NCBI GenBank assembly: GCA_946122785.1
Contig: CAMGYJ010000002.1
Coordinates: 69,713,703-69,777,702 of the forward strand
DNA length: 64,000 bases
DNA from: Linum tenue
Lineage: Eukaryota; Streptophyta; Magnoliopsida; Malpighiales; Linaceae
Reading direction: 5' to 3'
The number at the start of each line of letters is the position of its first letter. The stretch's first letter is position 1. Positions 32,481 to 45,021 of this stretch are shown one piece after another. The notes beneath the pieces are model-generated. The model was not told the DNA's origin, ran no database searches, and was given only the letters and a program-made list of their open reading frames with translations. The position numbers and the translations under genes are program-made.

Positions 32481-34919
32481 GTATAAAATTTGATAATATA
32501 ATGGGGTGTATAGTTTATTGTTGTATAGTCTTTTTTGGGAAACACGTGATAAAAATAGTGAATTTTAGTAGGAAAGAGACATGAATGATGCAACGAATCA
32601 AAAATCAGCCTTATGAACCAAAATCAAGTACCTGTTACCTTGTGAAAAAATATTGTTTCTGGTAATATGATGAGGTGGGGTAAGTTTTATAGAAATCGAA
32701 TTCCAGAAAATCGAATAAAAATCGCCTATCCCGTCGGTTTTCGAGAAATGAGCATCTCACAATCGTTGCTAGCTTTTACTCGGCCCGTTGGCCGATTAAT
32801 TTGCTTTATAAAACTTTTATTTTGTCATCATTGTGCTTTCTGGTTTTTTGCCAAGCCATGATAAAATCTAAAGAAATCAAGAATGAACAACACGATTTGG
32901 GATAGGAACCACCGTTCTTGTATCCCTAGAAAATGGTGGTAAACACAGACTCACCTGCCAAACTGGTTTGGATTGAGATTTTTATCGGGTATCAGGGAAC
33001 CATGTCATTATAAATTAGACTTGATCAAAACGGGCAAAAACTTGAAATTCAACAAGTTTGACCGACCCTTGCCAAACTTTAATTATTCTTTACTTTTAAA
33101 CTTTCTATTTGAAAATAAAAAATAATGAAAGAAAATAGATGACTGCAATTCGCCATTTGCACATCACTGATTCAGGAATAAAACTATAGAATTTCGAAAG
33201 AAAACTGAAAATATTTAGGATCATTTTAATGTTAAAAATAACCAAATAGATCTTTCTATTTAGTTTTTTACTAACAAATACCAAACGATTCCCTATAATA
33301 TACACTATAATTTAATCATTATGATATCAAATAATTACATAATATATATTTGAAATGATAAAAATTGGACTAATTGGGTTGGTCGAGGTTGAACAATTGA
33401 ATAACTTTAAAATACATTATATTTTAGCCACTAAGATATAAAATAATAGCATAATATATATTATGCTAGAGAAAATAGCTTGTTTTAGAATGGCAAACAC
33501 ATGATGTTCATTTGTTCTACTTGATGGGCAAATCCCGTGTAGGTAAGGCCCATTCAACTCTTTTATTTTATGATTAGCGGGTAGCCCATTAGAATCCATG
33601 CATTAGTTTATTGTTAATTTTTTTCTTTTTAGCAATAAAAAGGAGTATTGTTTTTGCCTTTTCATATATATTTTACCACCATGGAGAAATAAAAGGACTT
33701 AAAGAAAAAAATTTGACACTCCTGGACCCGTTTAAATCCGCATGTGTACGGTAAGTTGGCCCGTTCTACAGAGTAAAAGGAAAAAAAATTGACACTCTCT
33801 ATTCTACCCTTCCTACAAACGCTCATGGAGTAGGGAATTTGAAATGGGGGAATGATTTTTTCTTCTCTTCGATTATATATTTTTAATTTAAAAAGATACA
33901 ACAAATGTACTTAGCGTGATTGGTTATGATATTTGTTTATCTTTAAAGTGGTCATGGTTCGAATCCTAATAAGTGTCTTTTTAATGAATAAAAAAGTAAT
34001 TGTGAAGACCAAAAGGTCCTTCCTACTTTCACTCTGGATGCAGGAAATTTGAAATGGGGCTTCAACTTTTCTCATTTGGCTTTTATTTATTGTGTAGATA
34101 AGTCTGTTCAATTATATATTTTCCTCCAAAAAAGTTCAGCTCCATTTTAAACATCTTCCTCTCACTGTGTTTCTCCCCAGAACATCTACCATGGTGAACC
34201 TCATCAAGTAATTGGTTTTCATCAAATCATGTTATTTTCAGGAAAATACCATCTCCATCAAATATTAAATATATTTTTTCATAATTATCAAAATTGCTTC
34301 TGAGTTCTTCATATCTCTAATATCTAACAATGGTGGAAAATTAGATATGGAGATCTCGCAAATATGCTCTTCTTCAATCTAGTTTATACATAAATCAACA
34401 CATACCGACTGATAATCATCTAAAACTTTATTGAAATACTCAGACTAAGAACATCCACATCAAACTATCATATTAATTTGCAAAGTGTCGTGGCAATGAA
34501 AATGCAATTGCAATCTTAATTGCATTGATGGAAGTTCGATTGGAATATGCAAGCTACCATTTCTTGCAATTTCATTTGCAATTTTACTCTGATATCCATG
34601 AATTTATTTTATTTTATTTATGAATAAAATAATAAACACATATACTTTTTACTTTATTAAAAGAAATTTTTTTGCTCACATACACAATTACAAGTTAATT
34701 ACATTAATGTAGGTGAATGAAAGTGAATTCAGTTGTATTTTGGACATAGAAATAAACCGTATAAATGCATTTGTAAAAACAATTAAATTGATGTAAATTC
34801 TCTAATGGAGGAACTTTTTAGATTATATAAAAAAAGACAGATTTATTTTTTCTCTGTATTCGAGATGAACTCAAAGAAGGAAACATGAATATCGAAAACA
34901 GAGACAAACTTGTAGGGGA
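32481..34919. other. AT-rich intergenic stretch, no gene recognised
   Basis: Only short frames without family motifs are open here. Part could belong to the putative Helitron ending at 32443. No rep/helicase motif was seen. Confidence 0.4.
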
Positions 34920-35209
34920 GCGGGAATAAATCACAACAATAAATACTGTCCCACGAGTCCATCTTCTATTGGGTTGGTGTACCACGTAATCAAAGTGACG
35001 TGGTAGGCCGGGACTATACAAGATTTTTTCACATATGAGTTGTTTGGATTTAAAGGTTATGTTAATATGTAGTATACGATTCATCATAAAACATTTCTTG
35101 AACAATTAAAGTTAGTTGGAATAATAGCTAGTTTTTAACATGGTATTAAACCCTTATATAATCGAGACGTCTCTGTGATCTAATTGGCTAAGTAGATAGT
35201 GAATGGCAA

Positions 35210-35555
35210 GAGACGGACTTCTAATAAAGAACTCTCTTTCAATGAGACAGACAAGTTGGGAATGGAATCTGCTGAAAGCCGGATGCGGCATCGATGTATC
35301 CGCTTTGCGTACGTTGAAATAGATGAGACGAATTGGCTAGGCTGATGAATAACCTAAAATTCCTAGGCTTGGATTTTCTTCAAAAATATTATAATATGAA
35401 GATGAGAATGCTGTCTTGTCTGACTGTCCGTCCCAGTCCTAGCATATAATATTGCAAGCAACCAAATTCAATTCATCCATCTCCCAACATTATAAAGCTG
35501 TAGCCGTTTCACTCAGAACACATACTACCTAGCTAGCTAACCACGAGAAAGAGAG
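35210..35555 (+). promoter_or_regulatory. Ancestral promoter and 5' leader of the Gnk2-like gene at 35869
   Basis: It shares blocks with 30090-30780 and 62350-62600. TATAAAG at 35491-35497 sits in the same CCCAACATTATAAAGCT context as at 51618 for the other intact gene. The leader continues to CCACGAGAAAGAGAG, where a solo LTR interrupts it. Confidence 0.6.
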
Positions 35556-35865
35556 GTTATTGCGGGTATGATTAGTGTGTAAGGGTAGTTTAGTATTTTA
35601 TTAGGTTTAGTCGATTATGGTTTCTGGCCAGCATCTATATATTATATAATGTACTTTAGCTCTTATCATTAGGGATATGAATGAAAAGCGTAATCAAAGT
35701 ATTGTTAGAATTATCTCTCCGATCCTCTCTAGTCTCTTTCAAGAACCCTAATCTCAATTTTAAATCGTCCAATTCTGCCCAATTCTCCTCTCAACCAATC
35801 TAAATCTCTTTCTAAACTCTATTTTGTTACGTTAATCTCGGTGCCCAAGATCCGTGCCTCCAACA
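35556..35865 (+). mobile_element. Solo LTR inserted directly before a start codon
   Basis: About 310 bp, ending CCTCCAACA. It separates the CCACGAGAAAGAGAG leader from GAG-ATG; in the paralogue at 51802 the corresponding leader and ATG are adjacent. It contains a TATA-like TATATATTATATAATG near 35636-35650 and a long AT/CT-rich 3' part. The left edge lacks a clean TG and the duplication is unclear (GAGAG against GAGAT), so the left boundary is approximate. Confidence 0.65.
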
Positions 35866-35868
35866 GAG

Positions 35869-36300
35869 ATGGTCTTGCAGTTGCAGGTTCGTCGCTTGGA
35901 TGCCCGAATGGTCGTCACCATACTGTTGCAACTTTCCTTGTTGTCGTCGCTAATTCATACAATGATTATCTCTGCTGAAGCAGCCCTGGATCCACTGTGT
36001 GCTGCCTCCAACGAATGGTTTTGTAGTCCGACCGACTTTGATATAGCAGATGCGCAGGAGGCAGTATTATCGCAACTCGTGACCACGTCAGAGTGCCAGC
36101 CGCTCTACAACCATCATCATGCTCCTCCAACAGTACTTGCTTACATGCATTCTTCTTGTGCTGATGACAAGGATCCCAACTGCGCTGCCTGCTTGAGCAC
36201 AGCGACTCAAAACATGCGCGAGCATTGCCAGGGCAAAGATGGAGGTCAGTACGGGACGGAGGAGTGTTGTGCCAGATACGAGAAGAACAAGTTTTGTTGA
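35869..36300 (+). CDS. Gnk2/DUF26-like small secreted cysteine-rich protein
   Basis: 143 residues from the ATG at 35869; the frame is open further upstream to a GTG inside the LTR, but no ATG lies there. A signal peptide (hydrophobic about residues 14-36, ending near ISAEAA) precedes a mature domain of about 105 residues with ten cysteines. Recognisable pieces are CAASNEWFC, a C-X7-C-X2-C motif (CADDKDPNCAAC) and GTEECCARYEKNKFC at the end. The canonical DUF26 motif is C-X8-C-X2-C, so spacing is one shorter. Gnk2-type single-domain proteins are secreted and antifungal; there is no kinase or membrane segment here. Expression may now start in the LTR. Family call is good; specific function is inferred. 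Confidence 0.8.
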   Translation: MVLQLQVRRLDARMVVTILLQLSLLSSLIHTMIISAEAALDPLCAASNEWFCSPTDFDIADAQEAVLSQLVTTSECQPLYNHHHAPPTVLAYMHSSCADDKDPNCAACLSTATQNMREHCQGKDGGQYGTEECCARYEKNKFC

Positions 36301-38389
36301 GCTTAATTAACTAATTAAGAAATGCTGTTGTGTATGTTGTCCGAGTAAATTGTTACCGTCATGCTTTTGTATGAACAAAGGCTTCTCATCGATCTATGTA
36401 GCGGGGAAGAGATAATACACGGAACGGAATACAATAAAAATAAGAGTTATTAGTTATTCGGCTGAGTTCTTGATTGGACAACGAGATCTGAATCCGGTGA
36501 TGTTTTACGATGGGTTCTGAATCTGGCTTTGACACCATTTAATGCCGGGTCAATCCGACGAAGCTGTTATGGTCTTATGGAAGTAAGCACCTTTGGTGCC
36601 CGAGCGGTACTCTTAGTATTTGAGGCTTCTTCGATATTATCACCATCTGTCCATCTTCATTGATGCTTCGCCCCATCGCGAAAAACTTACACAACCAAGA
36701 ACATAGCTTTGCAGCGAAGGAAGATGAACCAGAAGCAAACGAAAGAGTGGTTTAAACTTAATTAGGGATGGTTTGGAAAATAGATAGTAAACCAATCCAA
36801 ATATTTTAACACTTTGATTGTTCAAAAAAGATTTCAATTTGTTGGTAACTGTGATTGTCAACATTCAATCAAAATAAAAATTTTAATTGTATATAAAAAA
36901 ACATATTTATTCATAATAAAAAAAATTAGAGTGATTCGAAAAATATTCATAATTTAGTTATCCTGTGATAATTCTATTATAAAAAGCATGGTTCTAATCT
37001 TATTATTCATTAAGCGGTAATAAACCGTGTTCGACGGACGGACGGCCGAAAAAAATTTGTGGTCTGAACGCCGCCGGGCTGAAAGAGTTTTTCGGCCGGC
37101 TCCACGCCTATTTTCCTTTGTCCTCCCTTGCGCCTATTTTCCTTTTATTTCCAGCTTTGTTTTGTCCTTGTATTTATTGTATCTTTTTCAGATTTTTATT
37201 AATTTATATCATCCTTAACAAAAAAAAAAAAACCTTATGCTCATGCCAGTGCAGCTTGCAACCGAATGAGGGCTAAACGACATCTACAAGCTTGAAAGAG
37301 TATTGACATGTTATGGGACAAGTTTCACACCTCTTGGTGAATATAAGGGTTGAAATTAGGGTAGAAAATTACCTTGACCCGCCCTTGACCCTGTCCTGAC
37401 CATGACTGTCCAGCCCCTGTTTCTTTCTTGACCCTGTCTGACCCTCTAGGGTCGAGGCAGGTTGGAGATGGTCGGTTCAGTTGGTCGACTCTTATCAACA
37501 CACTGATTTTGCACAAATTACATTTTGCTACCCAAATTATTTTTTCTTACAATTTAGTACCTAAAATTTACTTTTTTACAAATAATTAATTAAATTTTGA
37601 TGGTAAAATTACATTTTGATACCCAATTTTTTTTAACAATTTAGTACCTAAAATTTTAAACTTTTACAAATAGGTCCTATGTGTTGGCATGTATAATTTC
37701 ATGCACTAGTTGTTGCTAAGGATCACAAGGTCAAAAAGTGACCTAACCCTAAGCTGACTCGACCCTACCCGACCCTTACAGGGTCAAAAGATGACCCGAC
37801 CCTATAATGACCATTTCGATAAACAGAGGCAATAGGCTCGACGACAGAGGTTTTTTTTGGAATCAGTCAAATGTTATCGGAATTCAAATTTATAGAATGA
37901 ATAGAAGGAAAAATCCAAAATTTGAATTTTTTTTAGTTGGCGGCAAATAGCAATTTCAATAGCGGCAAATAGCGGCTCACTTACAGCCTGTTTGGATACA
38001 ATTCAAGAAGAAATGGAAATGGAATTCTATTTCCAATTCCTATTTTTATAGAATTCCATTTCCAATTTTAGTGTTTGGTATAATTCCTCCAACTAAAGAA
38101 ATGAATTGCACTTTTAACAATAATTAATAATATAATATATTTATTTTATCTTGAGAAATGAAATATGAATGATAGAGAAAAAACCCGGATAAAGACAGGA
38201 TAAGAGACCCCCAACACCTAATTTCAAGATTAAATTGGGTCCGGACCGGGTCAAGACCGAACCGGATCAAGATCTGATTGTATCCAATCCAATCTTTGGT
38301 CCTTATATTTCCGAAAAGACCGGACTGAGACCAGATCAATTTGGTCCAATTTAACCGTACCGGAACGTATAGCCACCCCCAGTGGCGGA
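36301..38389. other. Intergenic stretch with GACCCGACCCT-rich repeat patch
   Basis: No gene was recognised. At about 37370-37460 and 37740-37810 short TTGACCCTGACC-type repeats flank an AT-rich middle, in the style of the hAT MITEs here, but I could not define ends. Confidence 0.4.
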
Positions 38390-39048
38390 TCCAGGGGGTG
38401 GCCACCCCGGGCCCCCGCCCAGCCCTCCTCTGGATCCATAGTTAGTATAGGCCTTATGAATTTTCGATTTAGGTATTCGGCCCTATGTTATTTTATAATA
38501 AAATTGGATATAATTAGCAAATTGATTTAGAAAAACATATTGAAATCACTAATCTCAATTTAGCCTAGAAAAATTCTAGCCCCAAAGATTTTTCGTCTAA
38601 AAAAAACAATGAAACCTGAAATTCTAAAGCATAATAGGCTAAAAGAAATATGAGGTTTGTTATCTTGAAAATTTACTAGACAACTGGTGGTATAGGTATG
38701 GACACATAATGCAAATTGATATTGATTTGTCTAGTGTTGACGCTGTTCGTTTCAACAACAACTACAGAGAGAACCTGAGAGAACCTTTTGAACAAAGAAA
38801 CATGTAAAACTAATTTGCACAATAAATGAGCGATGAATTTCTTGCCAATTGCCCAAGTATTTTATTTGGGACAGATCGAGTATACTATTGGTATGGATGT
38901 GAACTACATAATTGATGCATCTGCTAAATTAAGATACCGTTGTGTACAATTTACATTGTAAAAAAACTATAATTATTAATTTTTTTATAGTTCTAATTTT
39001 CTAATAAAATACGGCCCAGTGCTCTTCTGTGTTCTGGATCCGCCGCTG
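38390..39048. mobile_element. Non-autonomous hAT element, CAGTGGCGGATCCAG ends
   Basis: The left end is CAGTGGCGGATCCAG, the right end CTGGATCCGCCGCTG. A perfect 8-bp duplication, GCCACCCC, lies at 38382-38389 and 39049-39056. It is the same family as 44458-45021, in opposite orientation. No transposase is encoded. Confidence 0.88.
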
Positions 39049-39543
39049 GCCACCCCTAGAAAAAGTCAACGGTAAGTAATTTGGGCTCAAAGTGTGGTTT
39101 AACCGTTGTACATCCATTTCATACCGGCAAATATTGTCTACTAATTTTGCTTCAAGTAGAATTATTTTTTTATCGTACCGTCAATACAATACAATTTTTC
39201 AACAATCATTACAAATCATTGATTTCCCTTCTACTTTATCTTCCTATTGCTTATTGCACCAAAAATCTATGCTTGGACATCACCTGCGGAATGGTTAGGG
39301 ACAAGAAAAAGTTGGGATGCTTCTACATAGTCATACAACTTCTACCAAACTATTTGCCAAAAAACGGAAATCCCGCCACTCCAAGCTCAAAGGACAGAAA
39401 TCATGAGCCCAATATTTAGGCCCAGTGTGTTTACCTCTCTTAGTGAAATGTTTGTTACGGAAAACCCACAAATACAAAATGAAGCCCAATAAATGCTCAT
39501 TTACGGACCACAAAGTTTGATTTAGCTATGACCCAATAATTAG

Positions 39544-41016
39544 GGGTAAATTGCAAGTTTGGTCACTGGAATTACTAAAAAAATTCACGTTTGCCACCAG
39601 AATTAGTTTATTCCATTCATGGTCACTAAGATTAGTTCAACAGTTCAAGTTTGGTCACTCTCCGTTAGTTTCCGTTAACTTTATCTGACGTGGCAGTCAA
39701 CTCTAAAAGTTGACCGTTAAATAAGTGACGTGGCAATTTAAAAAAATAAAATTTACACTTTATAATTTCCACCTCATTATCACTATAAATTATAAAAAAA
39801 TAAACCCTAAAATTATAATTATAATTCCGCTCGACGTAACTGAGCGCCACCGCTTTCTCCGATTCCACATCTACGACTCGGGAAGCTTGATTCTAACCAA
39901 GCTTTCTGTTCATAACCAATGCTGCCTTCTCCACCGCTCTACCTTCACCTCCATGAAAAAATTCCGGCAGATTCGACATGGTTTTCCCTCTCTGGTCCAA
40001 TTACATGTTCGATTACGACACTCAACGAGACACTAGCAGAGTAATTGACCGGGTCTCGGAGTTCATCGGGAAGGAGGTCGTCCCCGTCGGCCCGCTCGTG
40101 CGAGATGACTCCGACTCCGACAATAAAGTGGTGAAATGGCTGAACGAAAAAGACCCCTCGACGGCCGTGGCGTACATTTCATTCGGGAGTGAGTCGTATC
40201 TATCGGCAGGGAGAGGGAGGAACTAGGCCAGGCTCTGCTGATTCTGGCTACGAAAGGGCTGAATTTCATATGGGTTCTGAGTTTTTCGAAGGGGAAGAGA
40301 AATGTCCGGCGAAGCGCTGCCCGGAAGGGTTCCTGGAGGCGGTGGGGGAGAGAGGATACGTGGCGGTGGTTTGGGCTCCGTAGCAGAGGATATTGAAGCA
40401 CCGGAAGGTGGGCGGGTTCGTTAGCCACTGCGGGTTGAGCTCGGTATCGGAAGGGATGAAGTACGGAGTGCCGATGGTGGCGATGCCGCTGCAAAACGAC
40501 CAGGGGACGAATGTGAGGTTGGTTGAGTAAGTTGGTGTCGAGATGAAGGGTTGATCGGATTGACAGGGGAGAGGTGGCGAGGGTGATTGAGCATGAGCAA
40601 GTTGTGGTTGCAGAAATTGGTAGCGGAATTAGGGATAAGACAAGGTAGATTAGGGATTGTTTGGTGGAGAACGGGGATGGACTCAAGCTTCCTAAGCCGC
40701 AATGTGGAATGGAGAAGTCGGTGGTGGTCGAATTATAATTATAATTTTTAGGTTTTATTTATTTTTTATTTTATTGTGATAATGATGTGGAAATTATAAA
40801 AAAATATTTTTTATTTTTTTAAATTGCCACGTCACTTATTTAACGGTCAACTTTTAGAGTTGACTGCCACGTCAGATAAAGTTAACGGAGACTAACGGAG
40901 AGTGACCAAACTTGAACCGTTGAACTAATTTTAGTGACCATGAATGGAATAAACTAATTTTAGTGGCAAACGTGAAATTTTTTAGTAATTCCAGTGACCA
41001 AACTTGCAATTTACCC
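39544..41016. mobile_element. Pack-MULE carrying a UDP-glycosyltransferase fragment
   Basis: Terminal inverted repeats of about 285 bp (39544-39828 and 40732-41016), starting GGGTAAATTGCAAGTTTGG, match at well over 90 percent by eye. A perfect 10-bp duplication, CAATAATTAG, lies at 39534-39543 and 41017-41026. Between the repeats is GC-rich sequence from a glycosyltransferase gene, unlike the AT-rich repeats. Long inverted repeats, a 9-11-bp duplication and captured host exons define a Pack-MULE. No transposase is present. Confidence 0.88.
39838..40700 (+). pseudogene. Captured UDP-glycosyltransferase (UGT) fragment
   Basis: In shifting frames the sequence reads EVVPVGPLVRD, KWLNEKDPSTAVAYISFGSE, EELGQALLILATKGLNFIWVL, then PEGFLEAVGERGYVAVVWAP and the PSPG sugar-donor box (ILKHRKVGGFVSHCGLSSVS, EGMKYGVPMVAMPLQNDQG). 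This is a plant family-1 UGT C-terminal domain, closest in style to UGT91-type enzymes. A stop replaces the conserved glutamine after WAP, several frameshifts are present, and the protein is dead. A short stretch near 39838-39900 (RFLRFHIYDS) may be N-terminal UGT sequence, implying an internal deletion. No intron is visible; many UGTs are intronless. Confidence 0.8.
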
Positions 41017-41189
41017 CAATAATTAGCTACTGTCTAGGATTAGTGGTCCAATAAGTAGGGTTGTTAATGAACCAAGTCGCTCATGAACGATTCGGTGTCC
41101 GATTCGAAAAAAACTCGTTCGAGACTTGATTCGTTTTAATCGAGCTCGCTCGCTAACTAAACAAGCCGAACTCGGGCCATACCATGTTC

Positions 41190-41509
41190 AGCTTGATGGC
41201 ACAGATTCGGGCATAATTGCACATACTTTCTGATCTAGGCGAAAGGTATCGAGTTCCCATCAGGCCTTATGGAGATAATATGAGTGCAATTCAGATAGCC
41301 CTTAATCCAATTCTGCATGAGTGTACTAACATATTGAAGTACATGTGCATTACATACTACAGTTGGTTGCAGAAGGTGTGGTACAGCTTAGCTATTTGAC
41401 TACGAAAGACCAGACTCCAGATTTGTTGACAAAGGTTGTTTCTTCCAGTAGACAATGGTAGCTATCATCCAAATTGATGTTGCATACGCAACATCAATTT
41501 GAGGGAGGG
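41190..41509 (+). pseudogene. 3' remnant of a Ty1-copia polyprotein
   Basis: It reads LGERYRVPIRPYGDNMSAIQ and continues into NPILHECTNILKYM, then after a frameshift TTKDQTPDLLTKVVSSSRQW. This is the RNase H end, matching the intact element at 52297-57448. A polypurine tract (GAGGGAGGG) follows at 41501-41509. The 5' part of the element is absent. Confidence 0.85.
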
Positions 41510-41755
41510 TGTTAATTAAGGTCCATTGTGTAATTGAGTAATACCGTATGTGACGTGGATTAATAGCTAGCCGTGTGTAGTTAGGATTAGTTGGCTATGA
41601 ATATTGTACACATGTAGAGCTCCTAAGTTAAGAAAATCATAAAATCAAAACCTGAGAGGGAGATCCTCTTCATGGACTAGTGTTATCCTGACGATACCAC
41701 GTTAATAAACTCGAGTCTTGTGTTTCACTTTTGTGTTTCGTTGCTCGTTTTGACA
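41510..41755 (+). repeat. 3' LTR of the truncated copia element
   Basis: 246 bp starting TGTTAATTAAGG right after the polypurine tract and ending CGTTTTGACA. It contains GTTATCCTGACGATACCACG like the LTRs of the other copia elements here. No 5' LTR was found. Confidence 0.75.
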
Positions 41756-41878
41756 CTGGAACGCCGGTGGGAGACAAGCGGGGGAAGAGGGAGATGGGGA
41801 AGACGAGAATCAAAGGGGCCGAAAACAGTAATTGCCAGTTCATAGTAATTGTTTTGAAAGTGTAGTAATTGCCAAACC

Positions 41879-42540
41879 CAAACCCAAACCCATGGGTTTA
41901 TCCGTGAAATAAACTAGCGGTAAAACCCACTGGTTTTGAAAAGTTCAAACTCAACCCAACCTGCTGGGTAACCGCGGGTTCATGGGTTACCACGGGTTTT
42001 TGTAGTAAAAAAATTCACAATAACAAGTTCCTATCAAAATTTAAGTCAAATATCAATCTCTCAATACAAATTATCCATATATAAAACACCATTCTAGAAA
42101 ATTCAAGCAAATCACAAATTAACTATACAAATTGTTCAACACCAATCTAGAAAACTCAAGAAAATTAAAGCAAATCACAAATTATCCATAAATAACATGA
42201 TTAATTGAAAACTTCTTCCTTTCAATTAAGTTTTTCACTCTCCACTCGATAACATCAACTTCATTCTACACAACTAGAAAGAAAAAATTAGACATGTCTC
42301 CACAAACATAAATAATATTAGTTCTTTAGAATATTAAATATGCCGATAAAATTAATTACATGGGGGTGGGCGGGTACCCATGGGCCGAGTTTACCTAAAC
42401 CCAAACCCAACCCAACCCAGTGAATAGTGAACGGGTTTAAACCCAAACCTAGCCCAAAACCCGTCAACACGGATTTTACCCGCGTTGACCGGGTTGGGTC
42501 GGGCGGGTACCCGTGGGTTCGGGTTTTGTTGCCATGCCTA
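41879..42540. mobile_element. hAT-like MITE remnant with AAACCCAAACCC repeats
   Basis: The right end TTGTTGCCATGCCTA and the GGGCGGGTACCCATGGG/AAACCCAACCC subterminal repeats on both sides of an AT-rich middle resemble the MITE at 25355. The left end is degraded and no duplication was found. Confidence 0.45.
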
Positions 42541-43039
42541 CCTCCATTCTTCATTACTTTTCTTTTACTATACTTTCAAAACAAAAATTGTTATTATTTT
42601 GACGTTGGGCGCTTTGGATTCGGATTATCCGACTAAGTCTCAATGGCTTGTTTCAATCCACTCGGTGGAGCTTAGTTGTCCTATTGTAGGGCGCTTGTGT
42701 GTTCGTTCGTATTGGCAGGGGCGTGTAGGTTTACCTCAACAATACAAGCCTCCATTCCTTATGCTTCTCGATAGTGAGAGTTGGCACGGGCAAACCAAGG
42801 TGTTCCAAAAAAGGCATTTGCGGTTGTAAGCGGGGAGTAAGTATTGCTTATGTTTGGACATGATAGTTCGGATATGATCGTGTTTGTCACGAGTAAGTTC
42901 TATGCAGGCCTTAATGATTCTTTTCTTGCGGATATTTTGGCATTATGTATCTTTATCATGGTTCTTATCACAAAATTTTCTTTTCCTAAACTGCCATGGC
43001 ACTTCTCTTCTGACTATTCGGCAGGTGTTGGCGGGCAAT

Positions 43040-43284
43040 ACTCAAAATGCCACCGGAGGAGCAATCCTAGAAGACATCCGCAGGCTCGCCGGACATTTTG
43101 AGTTTTGTTCTTGCTCCCATGTTACTCGTCGAGTTAATAGAGCAACCCCCTTTTGTGGCCAAAACAGCTAAGTAATCGGAAGTTCGAAGATTAGTCGACT
43201 TCTGCCCGTGGTTATTCTCTGACCTCTGTACTCTGACTTTGTGTCCGGACTTTCTTCTGATTCTGAGTATGTTAAAAAAAAAAA
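43040..43284 (+). pseudogene. 5'-truncated LINE: RNase H domain end and poly(A)
   Basis: It reads AILEDIRRLAGHFEFCSCSH and VTRRVNRA, the C-terminal RNase H signature of plant L1-type LINEs, followed by stops, an untranslated tail and a poly(A) run at about 43275. The upstream 42580-43040 may be more of the same element but has no clear motif. Confidence 0.6.
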
Positions 43285-43404
43285 TTTGAACCAAATTCTT
43301 AATTTTAAATCTATGATTTTTAAGTTGGGATTTTGTGCCCAAACCAACCACTTCAGCTTTTTTTTACAATAAAGTTAATCTTTTATTCCACTTTCAGCTG
43401 AATG

Positions 43405-44223
43405 TAGGGGTGTTCAAATGGTTACCATGATTATTACCAAACCAAATTAGGCTAAATTTCATTAACCATGGAATACAATATCATAACCAAACCGTCCAAA
43501 CTAATACAACAACCAAATTAACCAAACTAAAGTTTAATTGGTTAACCAGATTAACCAATATAAAATCACATTATCATTAAGTGAGAAAATTTTGGTTAAT
43601 TTATCAATTCACAATTTATATAATGAATAAAACATAACAATCAACACATAGTTATAGTTGACCCTTAATATAAATACATGCAACTAAGACAATTATCTTA
43701 CGGTTAGTATAAAAGCATTCACCTAACAAAAATTTATCACAATGATATGGGTTAATAAATTGTTGTGTTTGTTTGAATTGACTTAGTCTTTTAGCAATTT
43801 TCATAGGCTGAAAAGGACAATGCTTTCAAGTTTTCATCCAACATAATGTACGAGATTTATCTAAACTAGGCGTTCATATGTTGTGGTCTACACTCTAAAT
43901 ATATATATATATATATATATACACATTATAGGAACAATATCAAGCTTTATATTTTATGATTCTAAAAGGGATGAATGTTTAACTCTTGAGTGGTTATTCA
44001 AAGTGTTAAGTATGTGTATATATTAGATATATGACTAATTATTTATCTGGTTAATTTGCTTTGGCTGGTTAGGAGTGTCTGAAACCAAACCAAACCACCT
44101 AAACCAAATAAGCTAAGAACTTCAACCAAACCAAACCAATTTTCTAAATTAACCAAACCAAATTATCCAAATAGTACTGGTTAAAACGATTACCATGGTA
44201 ACCATACCGTTTGAACACCCCTA
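43405..44223. mobile_element. Non-autonomous hAT element, TAGGGGTGTTCAAA ends
   Basis: The left end TAGGGGTGTTCAAATGGTTA is matched by the inverted TTTGAACACCCCTA on the right, with AACCAAACCAAA subterminal repeats. The flanks GCTGAATG and ACTAAATG are a decayed 8-bp duplication. A second, left-truncated copy is at 59437-59961. Confidence 0.75.
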
Positions 44224-44457
44224 ACTAAATGATTGGAAAAACACTCAAAAGTCCCGCCGCCACTTATTTTCCCTTCCCCCTTTATGAAATTTTTATAGTA
44301 GCAGCTTGTAACAACGAAATTTCATTATATTTCCTCTACCATTTCACATAAACGACAGCCTTTTCATTCTTGTTGTTGCTAGTCTCACACCAAAGACGGA
44401 AAGCACTTATGTCGTTGATATTTGTCGTTAATAGATTTTTTGCTTGATAGATATATC

Positions 44458-45021
44458 CAGCGGCGGATCCAGAACACAGAGAAGCACTAGGCCGAATTTC
44501 ATTAGAAAATTACAACCGTAAAAAAAATAATGATCATAGTTTTTTTGCAATTTAAATTGTACCCGATAGTATTTTAATTAAGAGAATGCATTAATAATGG
44601 AGTCTACAGAGCAATCGAAGAGAAATTCATCGCTCATTTGTTGAGCAAATCAGTTGTCGCATGTTTCATTGTTGAAAAGGTTCTCCTCGTAGTAGCTGTT
44701 GAAACGAGCAGCATCAACACTAGACAAATCAATCGACTAATCAATTTCTCTTAGTATTTTTCATTTTAAACTTTTAGAATTTTACGTTTCATGGTTTTTT
44801 TTAGACGCATAATCTTTGGGGCTGAAATTTCTAGGCTAAATTTAGAGTAGTGATTTGAATATGTTCATCTGAATCATATTTCTAGTTATACCCAATCTTA
44901 TTATACAATAACACTGGAACGAATGCCTAAAATCGAAAAATTCATAACTGACTATACTAACTACGGATCCAGAAGAGGGCTGGGCCGGGGCCTAGGGTGG
45001 CCACCCCTGGATCCGCCAATG
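44458..45021. mobile_element. Non-autonomous hAT element, CAGCGGCGGATCCAG end
   Basis: The left end is CAGCGGCGGATCCAG, the right end CTGGATCCGCCAATG. A perfect 8-bp duplication, GATATATC, lies at 44450-44457 and 45022-45029. It is inverted relative to its relative at 38390. Confidence 0.85.

Noticed and set aside
35854..35868. GTG at 35854 as the start of the Gnk2-like gene
   Set aside because: Non-ATG and inside the LTR; the ATG at 35869 aligns with the start of the paralogue at 51802.
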